From Dasypus novemcinctus (Eukaryota; Chordata; Mammalia; Cingulata; Dasypodidae): a stretch of 64,000 nt of DNA. The stretch lies in contig NC_080678.1 of NCBI RefSeq assembly GCF_030445035.2, positions 60,155,087-60,219,086 on the forward strand, written 5' to 3'. Position numbers and translations under genes: made by a program. Below, piece after piece: positions 47,525 through 60,618 of this stretch; position 1 is the first letter of the stretch, and each line of letters starts with the position of its first letter. The notes beneath the pieces were generated by a model. It saw only the letters and a list, made by a program, of their open reading frames with translations. It did no database searches and had not been told where the DNA came from.

Positions 47525-50500
47525 TCAAATAAAACTATTTGGTTTCTTTCATTTTTTTGCCTCTGGAAGTGAGGGCCACGTTATGACTTCTACGGGTCTT
47601 AGGCACTTTTGTCTTTGTGGGCTCCTTCCTGCATGAAAACATAAAAAGTATATTTCAGAACTACATTTATTCTAAAGATGAATTTAAACCAGGCTGGACT
47701 CATTGTCATGTTCTCATAGGTATTATATTCATTTTTCCTTCTGAATTTTTACAAGAAATTAAAATGGAAACATTTTCATAAACCCCAAAAAGTATCCTGG
47801 GCCTAGGCACTGTGCCTGCTGTGCCCGGTGGATGAGTTGGCCCTGCTGGGGCCTCCATCACTCCTGGAGCCCTCCTTTCTCTTGCCCCAGTCTGGATGGC
47901 TTATTCTCTAGGCCCGATGATCTCCTTTTACCTTTATTCTAATAATTCTGTTTGTTTCTTTCATATATTTAACCCTCTATTTTTAGGAACCTATGTGTTC
48001 TTATTTCTGATTTTGATGGTATGTCTGGGAAAGCAGTTTGAGACCTTACATATCAGATACATGCTTCCTTCTACCCTCAAAATGTTTGATAGTCTGCTTG
48101 ATAGTCTTGCTGGATTTAGAATTATAAGTTCTAAATAATTTACTCTTGTTTAGCAATATAAATCCTACATGCTCACTGTAAAGAAGAACAAACATATACA
48201 TAATAAATAGATATAGAAAGAAGAAATAAAGGTGTCCTGAAAACTGTACCCTCAATTAACCATCAATATCTGGGGAGCCTAGTGGAGAAAAGGGCTGGTC
48301 GGTCTCAGTCTTCAGTGGGGAGGGGAAATGGGCTTATCTATTCTGTATTCAGACTTCAGTTAATCCCCTTATTTTTCATCCCACCTGTGCAACCAGAGGG
48401 TACCTGATGCCTCCAGTTCAGAGTTTTCGAAGAGTCTGCGGCATGAATCAGCTTGCTTACAACTATAGCTCTACCCCTGCTGTGCTAGGGTTGAGAATTT
48501 CTCCGTGTCTGCTAAAAAATTACTACTCATATATGCACGTTCTTGCTTCCAAAAATTGATTATTAGTGGGAAGTAGCTCATAAAATTCATTCACACATTT
48601 TTATGCACCTTTTAAATGTAACCTAGTGCCCTAAACTTTTACAAAATAGTAATTAAGGGTCTGTGAGAGAGCTCCTGATTGTGCATGTGTGTTGAAGATA
48701 AGGCCTCAGTGCTAAACTTAAATGCTTATTTGAGCCTTAATTTTGTGCTATAACTATTAAATCACAAATGTAATCTTCCTGGCTGTTCCACAGCATAGGA
48801 GGTGGAGGAGAGGGAGTGGGAGCCTTAATATATACCTAAATCCTGGGTTAGGGGTGTAGGCAGGTAGGCCAGTGTTGGTGAGGCCTCCATCTGGAACCCA
48901 AGGGCTTGACCTGCTAGGCTGGCAGCAGAGGGCAGGTTGGAGGAAGGAGATAAATCAGAGTGGAGTCATTAAAAATAGTAAATAAAGAAAAATATAAACA
49001 AATAAATAAAGCACATCACAAAAAATGCACACCTCAGTGGACAGCGGAGAAATCCTCTGTTTGACACCCAACCCCAATTTCTCAGGAATAGAAGTAGCAC
49101 AGAAATAAATTAAGAGATGCAGTCACCACCATGAGTCAAGAGCCCATCACCCTTCACTCCTACACTGGGAGCCACTTGGCACTGCCCCTCACCAGTCCAC
49201 AGAGGGGCAACGTTGTCAGAAAGGGAAATCAAAGATGGCCAAGAGATGAGACATCAGGTAGGGGTGGGAGGAAGTTACTGCTATGGAACTAGTTGGTGTC
49301 CAGATTAATGACAAACAAGGGGAAACTGGGGGGAAGAGGAACTTCATGGGGCAAAGCTTTCTTAGAATAGAGAATGAGCAGTGTCCTGGTCACTGGGGAG
49401 ATGAGCATTCTGAGTGACCCCCTAGAGCCCAGAGGAGCCGGTCTCTAGGTAGTCCCCTCCCCACCCATTCCCAGCCCTGGTTCACCCCCTCCTTCACCTG
49501 AGAGGCCAGTGGGGGGGGGGGTAATGGTGCACACTCTTGAGGACAAGCAAATGCCCCTTGTACAAGAATGGAGGAAATGGTTCTAGGGAATGGGGAGGGC
49601 AGAGCCCTTCACCCTTACCATCAGCCCCACCCTTATCATCAGCCCCACCATGCTCAAGACTGTACTGCTCCCATCTCAGTTTCCTAAACCTAAGCACAGT
49701 GGCTTGAGATCAGGGACTGGCCACCTTAGTGGTTTGCTTGGAGGAAAAGGAAGGAGGAGAGAGTAATATTCAAAGTGAACCTGGGGAGGCCCTGGCAGGG
49801 AAATCAACCACCCCAACCTGAAAGTGTTCCAGGCCTGAGCCAACTCCTGGGAAACCCATAAATTCAGTCTCCAGAAAAGGTGGCTCCTGACCAACAGCCA
49901 ATCAGTGTATACTTGAAGCTTTCCTTTTTGTTTCACTATAAAGCTCTCCTACTTCTTGGCCTGTCTTAGAGTCTCTGCCAAATACAAGTGATGGTGACTC
50001 TTTCGTTATAGCAAATTTGGAATAGACTGTTATAATTTGGATTCTTTATTTCTTTCAATAGAACCATCTCCCTTACCCTACAACCACAGAAGGAAAGAAG
50101 GAGAAGAGTAAGGAAGACAAGTGCCCATGGAAAATATACCTCTAAAATTCCAGCTGGCAGCTAGAGGAAGCCGACCCCTCCTTTTGTCTCCCAGGTGGTT
50201 CCTGGTAGTCTTTTAAAGGTGAAGCTCCTTGGTTATTTTCTTGGAAATGCTTGGAAGGCCATAGAGGTACAGGATGTATGCTTAAATTGAATCCCTTTCA
50301 GAGACCATGATAGCAGTCTCCACACCTCCATCCTCACTGTACAAATTCCTCTTGGCCTGACATGCCATACAGGCACAACAGAACATATTTCTTGTTTAGC
50401 TCACTCTAGCAGCTGTTTGCATCCAACACCTTGATAAACTACTGCATCATAGACTTAGGCTTCAAGGAGCTTGCAATCTTCATATTCCATGTGATGTAGA

Positions 50501-51190
50501 GAGCATGACTTGGCCTGTTTTTCTTTTTATCATTGGTTTGCTGCCCACCACTTGAGGTTTGTGTGTCTTCACTTGGTCTTTGTTTTCTAGCCCATTCACA
50601 TTCCTCCTGGCAAACCTGAAACAGATCTTTTTAGAAACTTGAGGGGGAACTTGCTGTTCCCAGTGTCCCAGTGACACTGCTGGTCCTGACTGTTGCCTGA
50701 GGGAGAGGGTTGGGTCATACTGCAGGGTAATTTCTATTGGTCACATGCCTATTGGAGCTGCCCATTGTGGACAGATTTCCTCTGGACATAGGTCAGGGGA
50801 AAGTTATGCCATTTCCCCTGAGGGTCCATTATTGCTGCTGATGCAGTGGTAGGTTGGGGAGGTCAGAGACATATGCTGCAGACCTGTGGGCATGAACAGC
50901 TCATGGCTACTCTCTGTGGTCACAGCCCAGAAGCCTGGGTGGGCTTGTCATAGGCCCTTTTGGATTCCTGGTACATGGATGTGGGATGGAGAGGTAGGTT
51001 GAGATGATTCAAAGCCCTCATTAGTTTTACTTCACAGGATGGTTTCTATGGGCTCGAGGAATACCACTGCATCTTGCCAATGATCTTCACAGCTACCTCT
51101 GCAGTAAAGATGTACTGGGCCAGCTTCATCTTGGTGGTTACCCTTGCCAAGGGTCTCAAGTAACTGCTAATTGCTGCTATATGTATCTCT
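47525..51190 (-). repeat. Arm B of a probable inverted duplication
   Basis: The reverse complement is collinear with 1965-4850 and includes the MARK3-like pseudogene 2. It holds about 1 kb (48010-49250) with no counterpart in arm A, so either that piece was inserted here or lost from arm A. Homology at the distal end stops near 47525, after 'aaaaaatgaaagaa', which is present in both arms. Confidence 0.72.
50213..51190 (-). pseudogene. MARK3-like kinase processed pseudogene 2, centre deleted
   Basis: On the minus strand it begins with kinase N-lobe remnants near 51185-51130 (LGKGN, aligned with GNYRLLKTIGKGN) and 51030-51000 (EVKLMRALNHLN, aligned with REVRIMKxLNHPN). Most of the kinase, UBA and part of the spacer are missing. 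It resumes near 50860 with PSPSGNSQ, FRFARRNVNGLENKDQV (near 50590) and a decayed KA1 tail ending in TKELHL then stop near 50213. It shares the derived 'ttccccctcaa' and 'tttctaaaaaga' text with pseudogene 1. Stops and frameshifts are frequent. Sequence from about 49980 to 50213 looks like 3' UTR. Confidence 0.75.
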
Positions 51191-51742
51191 TTCTAGCAGA
51201 GATGACTGAGAGGCTCTGCAGCATGTTGGACTTACTGTTGGACTTGGAGTCAAGATGTCCCAAAGTAGACTTAAATTGGGAAAAGTTAATGAGAAGCTTG
51301 TTCCAAATCTCCTCAAAAGGAAATCTTTTCCAACGTTCACCTGACAAACTGATTGTTATAATGGTATTAAAATATAATGCGAGACAGAAAGAAAAATAAC
51401 CACAAACAAGCAAAACAGGCTCAGAAGCTTTCCAAACTCTCAAGAGCATCACCGTGGCATAGAATATGAGCAGAAATCCTGTGGTCACTCCATGGATATT
51501 TGGGAATGGGAGGATGGATAGAGCAAAGCTAAAGTTATACTATTATGGGGGGAAGTGGATCCAGAGAGAAACAGTTTTTTGTTTGTTTGTTTGTTTGTTT
51601 GTTTTATGGTGAAACTAGTTTTGATTCCAGGCTGAAATTACCTGGGAAACACAGATTATATTAGATAAAATACATAAAACCAGTCACATTTGTTGAAAGC
51701 CTGCTATAGCTGGAGCTCATTAAAAAACAATGGACTCTCCTT
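51191..51742. other. Intergenic with (TTTG)n
   Basis: Contains a (GTTT)6-like run at about 51578-51604. The facing open frames at 51177-51488 (-) and 51181-51399 (+) have no recognisable domain. Confidence 0.5.
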
Positions 51743-51756
51743 AAAAAGCTAATAAA

Positions 51757-51843
51757 GGTGAGAAGACATAGCTCAAGTGGTTGAGCTCCCACTTTTTATG
51801 TACGAGGTCCTGGGATCAATCCCTGATACCTTTTAAAAAATAA
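51757..51843 (+). mobile_element. Monomeric DAS-type SINE
   Basis: A single tRNA-like unit, with 'agctcaagtggttgagctcc' as an A-box-like head and 'gggatcaatccc' at the B box, then an A-rich tail. Flanks aaaaagctaat at 51743-51753 and 51844-51854 are its target duplication. Confidence 0.75.
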
Positions 51844-51854
51844 AAAAAGCTAAT

Positions 51855-52095
51855 GAACACCAAATTAATAGAATGAAGGGGGAAATGCATATGATTATCT
51901 CAATTGATGCAGAAAAATCATTGAACAAAATACAACACCCTTTCATAGTAAAAATGATAAACTATGATTATAAGGGAAATTCCACAACATGATAAAGGCC
52001 ATATATGAAAAACGCATATCTAACATTATATTCAATGTTTCAGCTTTCCTCCAAAGCTTTCCTCCAAAGATGAAGAAAAGGACACCCACTTTCTT
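51855..52095 (+). repeat. Old L1 ORF2 fragment, left part
   Basis: 'tctcaattgatgcagaaaaa' and 'tctaacattatattcaatg' are sense L1 ORF2 text. It breaks at the L1 insertion at 52096 and continues at 54725. Confidence 0.75.
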
Positions 52096-54724
52096 TTTTT
52101 TATGTTTTTTTTTATCTTTTTAAAATAGATAAATATATCACATAAAACTTTACATTAAAAAACATAAGAGGTTCCCATATACCCCACTCCCCATCCCACT
52201 CCCACTCCTCCCACATCAACATCCCCTTTCATCAGCGGGGAATGTTCATTGCATTTGGTGAATACACCTGGAGCACTGCCATACTACATGGATCATAGTT
52301 TACATTGTAGTTTACACTCTCCCCAGTCCATCCAGTGGCTCATGGCAGGATATACAATGTCCTGCATCTTTCCCTGCAGTATCATTCAGGACAACTTCAA
52401 GCCCCAAAAATGCCCCATATCACACCTCTTCCTCCCTCTGCCTGCCCTCAGTAACTCCCGTGGCCACCATCTCCATATCAATGATACAATTTCTTCCATT
52501 GTTAGAGTCACAACAGTTCCATAGTAGAATACAAGCAGTCCACTCCAATCCATATTGTATTCCTCCATCCTGTGGACCCTGGGATGGTGATGTCTGCTCC
52601 ACCTCTAAATTGAGAAGGGGCTTAGATCCCACATGGCTGATGGATGGGATTCTCCTGCTTGCAGTTGCAGGTACTCTTGGTTCACTGGTGTGGTGGTTGA
52701 CCATTCTCACCTCCCCATCAGCTGATCTGGGTAAGTCCAATGAACTGGAGAATAGGTGTTGCAACTCTGCTGAGGTTCAGGACCCAGCTGGCACATGGAC
52801 TGTCCAGAGATTCAAGTCCCCTGAGCATACATAAACCTAAGTGTCAATCACAGGTTCAGTAAAAGTGACAGAAGAGGCTTGTATAGAGAAGTCACATCTG
52901 AGTCCAACTCCATCACTTTTAGGAGCACAAATTCCAAAGTAAGGCCCACTGGCAAGACAATGAACTCCAGAGCCATCTATCATGACCGTAGAACCTGTGT
53001 GTCTCCATAGCCCTCAGGAGCACCAGTACCTGGGGTTGTATCTACCTTGGTTATATCTGGGATCCTGCTGAGACATGCATAAGCACAACTCCACTGTGAC
53101 CTCCTGACTCATTTTGAAGTTACTTAGCCATATAAACTCATGTCTTTACCATTTCTCCCTTTTATTCTAGGTCTTTTTCTAGTTGCTTCACCAGTTGATG
53201 ATGGTAGCAATCCCTCGGTGCCAGCGAGGCTCATCCCCGGAAGTCATGTCCCATGCTTGGGGGAATGTAATGCATTTACATGCTGAGTTTGGCTTAGAGA
53301 GTGGCCATCTTTGAGCAGCATGGAGGCTCTCAGTAGGTAACTCTTAGGCACCCTGCAGCTCTAGGCCTAGCTGAAATTTCAAGTACACGGGCTCATAAGA
53401 ATAGTTGCCAGTATCAAGGGCCCATCAGTTGACTATCCTTCTTTACTGGTTTTTGCCCTTGTACTTGGGGGATTGTTTCTGTTCCATTGGGGAATGCAAC
53501 AGAGCTCGTCCAGATTGGAACTCTGCACTCCCTAAATTGTCATTTGTAACTCTGTCCACTATGACAATACCCAATGAACATCCAAACATAGCTATATGCC
53601 CTATATGTATGTCCTGGAGAACTCCCTCCCACCCTTGCATCACCCATCAATGATACCCCACAACAGTACTCCTCACCTGCCATAGTTAAACCCCTCTGTG
53701 ATCCAAAACTTCTTAAAAATGAAGCCTAATGTATTGCCAAATTCAATTAGTAGGAAAATGAAATAGAATTACAGTTTTAAAGATTAGAAATGCAATACAT
53801 AATAATTTAGAAAAACTAAAATAAAAAATAAATTGGAGTATTAAAAATTGAAAAATGTCATAAAGCTTTTTGATGTTTTGCCTTTCATCACAGTAGTAGG
53901 TATTGCCCTGCATGTACAGTTGCAAGACAATCTCTTCCATTCCTTCCTCAGTGTCTACATTCGTTTTTATTTAATTTTTAATTTTGTCTTCTAAAAAGTT
54001 TTAGATCACAGTAAAGTCAATTATACAGTATAGGGGACTCCCATATACTCAACATCAAACCCTTTTCCCCCTTCCCCAGCAATGATCTTTTTACATTTGG
54101 ATATTATATTTGCTATAGCTGATGTACATGTATTGGAACATAGCTACTAACCATGGTTCTATTATGACTTATATTATGGTTTATATTTTAGACTGTACAA
54201 TTTTCTAAATTTTTGGTTACAATATGGTTTACATTTTAGACTATACATTTTTATAAATTTTAGGTGAAATTTAACATGGCTTATATCCATCATTGCACAA
54301 TCTTGTGGCACACTTCCATTGCCCCCCAGTTACCCCCTCTTCCATCTATTCTAATCCTTTCACCTCCTTCCCCTCTAGGCCCACAGTGACAATCAAGCTT
54401 CACTACTTGAAGGACAAGATTCACAGATACTTACAACAATACTGAGGGCTTGACACTTTAGTATGTCCTCTCCCATGGGAGCCACTCATGCTCTCAAGAG
54501 ACCCCCTCTCCTCTGTTTGAGAATATCAGTCCTCCCCAGGATGGAGGTGCAACATTTGCCCGCACATTGTATGTGTCTCCACCCACTGATATAACACAGT
54601 ATGACAAGGTGAGCATTCACACACTCCCTAGAAGCCTGCCCCATGTGTACCCTGTGCCAGATGCCCCCCATCAAACACCTCAAACAAGTAACCATTCCTT
54701 ATTATATTTTCTAAAGAGTTTTCT
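52096..54724 (-). mobile_element. L1 3' UTR, older subfamily, inserted in L1 ORF2
   Basis: A minus-strand 3' end with its A tail (T-run at 52093-52120) at the left. The body is the same long 3' UTR family as 42353-45807 but more diverged. The target duplication gacaccca(c)tttctt lies at 52081-52095 and near 54726-54739, and the host text reads on correctly across it. The 5' truncation leaves 3' UTR only. Confidence 0.78.
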
Positions 54725-55830
54725 TGACACCCATTTCTTCACTGCTATTCAATATAGTATTGGAAGTTCTAACCAGAGCAATTAGGCTAGAAAAAGAATT
54801 AAAGGTATTCAAATTGGAAAAGAAGTAAAACTGTCTCTTTTTGCAGATGTCGTGATCTTATATGTAGAAAACCTAAGGAATCCACCAAAAATTGATAGAG
54901 TTAATAAATAAATCAGCATCACTGCAGGATAGAAGATCAATACATAAAATTCCATTGCATTTATATATACTCACACAGAACAATCCAAAGGGAAATTGAG
55001 AAAATAATACAAAATAAAAAAAAATAAAATCCTTAAGAATAAATTTAAAGGAAATTAAAGATATAAATAAATGGAAAGACATCATGTGTTCATGGATTGG
55101 AAGACTTAATATTGTTAAAGATGGCATTACTATCCAATGTACTATACAAATACAATGCAATCCCTATCAATATCCTGACACTGTTTTTCTGCATAAATTG
55201 AAAAACTCATCCTAAAATTTATATGGAATTTCAAGGGACCCAGAATAAGCAAAACAATTTTGAAAATGACTCGCACTTATATCTAAACTTACTACAAAGC
55301 TATTGTAATTAAAACATTGTGGTACTAGCATATATACAGATAAACATATGAAATAGATTTAAGAGCCCAAAAATAAACCCATGCATCTATGGTCAACTGA
55401 TTTGACAATTGTGCAAAAACCATTGAAAAGGGAAAGAAAAATCTCTTCAGCAAACAGTACCAGGAACACTGTATATCTACATGCAAAATAATGAGGTTGG
55501 CCCCTTAACTTATACCATATAAAGATTAAATAAAAATTGATCACTTAAACCTAAAAGCAAAAATTCTAAAACTCTTAGAAGAAAACAGGAAGAAATATAC
55601 ATGACCTTAGATTTGGCAGAGGATTTTTAATATGATACTAAAAGATCAGTAACAAAAGAAAAAATAATTTGGACTGCATTAAAATATAACTTTTGCACAT
55701 TAAAAGACACTGTCAAGAGAATGAAAAGACAGTCCACAGAATGGGATAAAATATTTATAATTCATATATTTGATAAGAGTTCACTAATCCAAATACATAA
55801 ATAACTCCTACAGCTGAACAAAAAATATAA
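54725..55830 (+). repeat. Old L1 ORF2 fragment, right part
   Basis: Continues 51855-52095 with 'cactgctattcaatatagta', 'gatgtcgtgatcttatatg' and 'gtggtactagcatatataca'. Near 55843 it abuts a short piece of opposite-strand L1M text ('aggagtggagtttctgggtc', to about 55960). Confidence 0.75.
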
Positions 55831-55959
55831 TCCAATTTGGAGTGGATATCTAGGAGTGGAGTTTCTGGGTCATTTGGTGATTCTTAAACAAATTGAGATA
55901 CTGCCAAACTGTTTTCTACAATGGTTGCACAATTCAACATTCCCAGTAGCAATGTTTAA

Positions 55960-56680
55960 AATGGCAAATTTTATATTATATTTGTCTTTCACCACTATGA
56001 AAAAAGTTTATTAGCTTGTTACAGTTCAGTGAAATCAATCTGTAAAAATAATTTACTTTGTATAGATGTGGGTCAAAAACTAGAATTACAAAATACATCT
56101 CCAGGGGTTAGAATCTACTAAGGACATCATTTCTTTTCTTCTATTTCCATCATAAACTTGCAGGCATATGGCCAAAAGTAAAATTTTTTTTCTAATAAAT
56201 AAAATTATTTGTTCAGGGTATTTAAGTAAAAAAATTTCCTTCACCTCTCCCTTCCAGCCAGACTTCTACCACAAAACCCTTCCTACATAAAAAGTGTGTA
56301 GCTTTCCCTGAGAATTTGCTTAAGTGTTATTTATAGAATAGCTGGTGAATGAGGGAAGACAGAATATATGGAAGGAAGAAAGAAAGAAAGGAAGGAAGGG
56401 AAGGAAGAAATAAGATAAATATAATACAGGATATGTGAAATTCCAGAAAAAATATAGAAAATCCATAATATATATTTAACTGATATATATTACTCTTACG
56501 GCAAAACTGGCTAGAACTTTTTCAAACCCACTTAGTAGCTTCCTAGAAATAAACACAGCAGAAAACTTTTCCTGGCATTCCTTCATGTCTGATGTCATCA
56601 TATGACTTTGTTCTAGCCAGTGGAATGTAAGTGGAAGTCTTGTACCACTTTCAGACTTAGTCCATTAAAAATCACTTGCA
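55960..56680. other. Intergenic with a short purine microsatellite
   Basis: An AAAG/GGAA-rich run lies at about 56371-56410. Nothing else is recognised. Confidence 0.5.
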
Positions 56681-56924
56681 AGGAGGAGAGGTGGTTCAAG
56701 CAGTTGAGTGCCTGCCTCCCACATGGGAGGTCCCAGGTTCAGTTCCTGGTGCCTCCTGAAAAAACAAAAACAAAAACCAACAAGTTAAACAAACAAACAA
56801 ACAAAAACAATTCAGGGAAGCTGATGTAATTCAGTGGTTGAGTGCCAGTTTCCTACATACAAGTGCCTGGGACAATACCGGAATCCCAGAACCTAAAAAA
56901 AAAAAAAAAAAAGAGAAAAAAAAG
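56681..56924 (+). mobile_element. Dimeric DAS-type SINE
   Basis: The first monomer is at 56681-56758 ('gttgagtgcctgcctcccac', B box 'ggttcagttcc'). A CAAA-rich linker follows, then a second degenerate monomer at about 56815-56895 and an A tail. The near-match target duplication is tcacttgca (56672-56680) and tcccttgca (56925-56933). Confidence 0.85.
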
Positions 56925-57079
56925 TCCCTTGCATATGCTCCTCCATGTTCATTTCATCTTCACACTCAAAAAACAGATAAGTATTTTTATTTTATAATTA
57001 GTTATTTTCAGAATTTTGAAAAAGTTGCATAGCCATAACTAGTATCTAATGGCAGAATATTTTTATAATCTCCAAAAGA

Positions 57080-57660
57080 AGCCATGTACCCATTAGCTGT
57101 CACTCCCATTTTCCCTTATCATCAGCTCTTGGCAGTCACTTATCTACTTTCTATCACTAAGGATTCCTATTTTTAGCATTTCACATAAATGGAATCATGC
57201 TAAATGTTTTTTTAAAAATCTGGCTTCTTCCACATAACATAATGTTTTCAAAATTCATCCATTTTTTATCTGAGTCATTATTTCATTTCTTTTTGTGGCT
57301 AAATAATATTCCACTGTATAGATATATTACTTTTTTTTTTCATCCATTCATCAGTGATTGACTTTTGGATTGTTTTCACCCCTGGACTACTATGATTAAT
57401 TCTGCTACAAACATTTGAGTACAAGTTTTTGTGAGGATATATATTTTCAACATTCTTGGGCATGTATCTAGAAGTGGAAATGCTGGGTCATGTGTTAACT
57501 ATTTGTTTAAATATATTTAACAAATTATTTTCTAAAGTGGTTGCACTATAGTATGTTCTAACCAACAGTATATGAAGGTTCCAATTTTCCACAAGTAACA
57601 CATCTTATCATTTCTCTTTTTTATTATAGCTATGCTTTTGAATAAGAAGTTGTAACACAA
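57080..57660 (-). repeat. Antisense L1M-type fragment
   Basis: 'tcacataaatggaatcatgc', 'attccactgtatagatat' and 'aagtggaaatgctgggtcat' are complement of an L1M 3' region. Confidence 0.7.
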
Positions 57661-58010
57661 GGAAAATTCTAAAAAATAATTTGACATAAATGAAAATGAT
57701 GAAAATACAGTATGTCAAACTGTATTAATGCAGCTAAAGTGGAGCTTTGAGGGAAATTTTTTACTGTAAATGACCATTTAAAAAAAAAAGAATGATCTCA
57801 AATTAATACCCTATCTACCTTAATAAAGTAGAGATCTAAGAGAACACAAAACCAAGGCAAGCAGAAGGAAGGACATAATAAAGATTAAAGCACAAGTCAA
57901 AGAAATAGAGAGTAGAAAAAAAGAAGAAAAATCAACCAAACCAAAGCTGATTCTTTGAAAAGATCAACAAAATTGTTTAACCTTTAGCTAGACTGGCCAA
58001 AAACTGTATG
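57661..58010 (+). repeat. L1 ORF2 fragment
   Basis: 'gagaacacaaaaccaaggca', 'gctgattctttgaaaagatc' and 'ctagactggccaaaaa' are sense L1 ORF2 text with an internal A-rich gap. Confidence 0.6.
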
Positions 58011-58129
58011 AGACTAAGCTGAAATTACTCTTATAGATTTCTAGTTGAATACAGTTGTGGCAAGAGAACATACTTCATATGATTTTCGTCATTTGGAATA
58101 TATTGGGCTTACTTTATAGACTATAGCAG

Positions 58130-58345
58130 GGTTTGGCTTTTTAAAAAATTCTGTAATGGGTTAGCTATATAGTAAATATTCTAGGATTTGTAGGCCATAT
58201 GGTCTCTGTTCCAACTAACTTAACTCTGATTTTGTATCACACCAAGGAATGAACTTGGTTGTGCTTCAATAAAACTATCTTCATTGCAGGTGGTAGGCTG
58301 GATTTGGCTCACAGGCTGCCCAGCCCTACCTTATATCATAGAGTA
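58130..58345 (+). mobile_element. Old nonautonomous DNA transposon fragment
   Basis: 'taggccatatggtctctgtt', 'gttgtgcttcaataaaacta' and 'ggatttggctcacaggctg' follow a common placental DNA-transposon fossil. I do not assign the exact family. Confidence 0.5.
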
Positions 58346-60204
58346 CCTTAATAGCTGTAGATTGACTACCTCTAGACTCTTTAAACATGAAAGAGAAATA
58401 AACTTACATTGAGTTATTCTGTAATTTGCACCCTAACATAATTCTAATAATCTTCTAGTGTGTTTTAAGGGCTATTTTTGTTTGTCCAACACACACTTTG
58501 TATTCAACAGGAAACACTTAATTTTCTACTCTTGTTTAAGTCTAAGTGGTTTGGTAAATTTGACCCTCACCCCCCAGACATAGGGAGGAATAACTGGGTG
58601 AGACCTGGCAAATTCAAGCATTCTACACATGGATACAATGACTGGTTAATGAATGGCCATTTGGCATGAACCACCTTAATGAGACACTGTGCTTGGGCAT
58701 TTGCTGGAAGCATTGGGAAAAGGAATTTCTCTTTCCACTTGGGTTGCTAAACAGTAAGTATGTGAGCCTGGGGCTGCTATTAACCATCTTGATAATACAA
58801 AGAGGAATCAGTCTGAAAATGAAGTCAACATACAAGAAAAAGAACAAATAGTGCTGTCAGGCAGGAGCAAATTATTTGTGACTTTACTTGAGCATCTGAA
58901 TTTGGTCATGTCTGAACTCAGTCCTGGGCTTCAGTTACTGGAGGCACTAAGCACAACTCCCCATTCTTTATCGTTTAACCAAGATGTTTTAGTCAGTTGC
59001 AAAAGAAAGATTCTTGGGAAATAGTTCTTTACAAAAGGAATCATACATCATTTTCTTATTTTAATTATCAATACAACCCCATGAATTAGATAAGACAGTA
59101 ATTGTATCATTCAATTTTGTACTTCCCACAATGCTTAGCAACATCTCTTGAAGATAGTAGGTGTCTTGAAAAAAGCAGATGTCTGCTAGATTAAATTGAG
59201 GTAGAATAAAGGAGATGATTAAGCACTTTTAAAACTGATTAATTTCACTCAAGTAGGCCAGAAATTGTAATTTAAAATACCTCTTGCCTTCATTAGAGTG
59301 CTTCAATAAATGGTGCTGCCTTGTTGAGTTCATTCTGAGGATGATTTCTTGAATATTTTCTTCACAGATGGAAACATTGGTGCTTTTGTTATTTTTTCTC
59401 ACCAGCAATAAATCTTCTTCCTATGAATGATGATTTAATTTCTATAAGTAGCCAAAATTCAATGGAACTAAGTTTGATAATGAAGGGAAAAGACTGATAG
59501 GAAGGGTGGGAGAAAAGAAGTGGACAAGAAGAACTTTTGCAAAGTACCTGCTATGTGACATTCTCTCTGATGTACATTATGTGTGCACAACTGCTAATAT
59601 TTATTGAGTACCTTCTTTGGTGCAGACATGGTGCTTTACATACATTTCTTAACTTAATCCTCATATAAATAATTAGGTTGGCATTAGTATCATCAATTTC
59701 TGGATCCTAAATTATGCACATTTCCTGCAGCTATATAATCATTAAGTGACAGAGGAAATATTCAAACTCAAAACTCATTGACTAAAGACGGTGGTCGACC
59801 TTTCCACCATTCTTTCTTTATGCAATTAATCTTATTTTTGTTTTAAGCCAGAATGTGAAAATAAATTAAGGAGACTTTCTTTTCCCTGTGTTCAAAACAA
59901 AAAAAAAAAAGCAAGCCTTAGGACCAAGATTATTAGGGACACAAAAATTTAGCAGAATGCATGTGGTCTCCCAGGCTATTATCATCACAGAAAGGTGTAC
60001 TGGGATGCAACTGGAAAATCTTGGGAAAAGTTCCAGGAGAGGAAACCACCTTTCTCCGATGCATCTTTGAAAATTGATAGAGTGAGTGGGAGAGTGGGGA
60101 TACCCTAGTTGACTCTAGTTGACCATGGGACCATGGGAGATTTCTGCTTATAAGAAATGAATGTTTGCAAAAGGTAGTGACTAGCGCTCAGATGATATTT
60201 ACTT
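58346..60204. other. Intergenic with a MIR-like fragment
   Basis: A MIR/MIR3-like stretch lies at about 59595-59800 ('tttattgagtaccttctttg', then 'taatcctcatataaataatt' and 'agtgacagaggaaatattc'). No gene is seen. Confidence 0.5.
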
Positions 60205-60220
60205 AAAGATTTGCAAATCA

Positions 60221-60602
60221 AGTAATCGAAGAAAATGTGGCATTGGTGTGGAGAAAGTGGCCATGGTGGCTGCTGGGTGTGGGGAATGGGAGGAAGAGGT
60301 GAGATGTGAAGGGTTTTCGGGACTTGGAGCTGTCCTGGGTGGTGCTGCAGGGACAATTACTGGACATTGTATGTCCTCCCATGGCCCACTGGATGGAACG
60401 TGGGAGAGTGTGGGCTATGATGTAGACCATTGACCATGAGGTGCAACGATGCTCAGAGATGTATTCACCAAATGCAATGAATGTGTCATGATGATGGAGG
60501 AGAATGTTGCTATGGGGAGAGAAGTTGGGTGAGGGGGTGGGGGATATATGGGGACCTCATATTTCTTGAATGTAATATTAAAAAAAGAATAAAGACAAAA
60601 AA
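60221..60602 (+). mobile_element. 5'-truncated L1 3' end, 382 bp
   Basis: The last 380 bp of the same L1 3' UTR family, with A tail. It is flanked by a perfect 16 bp target duplication aaagatttgcaaatca at 60205-60220 and 60603-60618. Confidence 0.92.
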
Positions 60603-60618
60603 AAAGATTTGCAAATCA

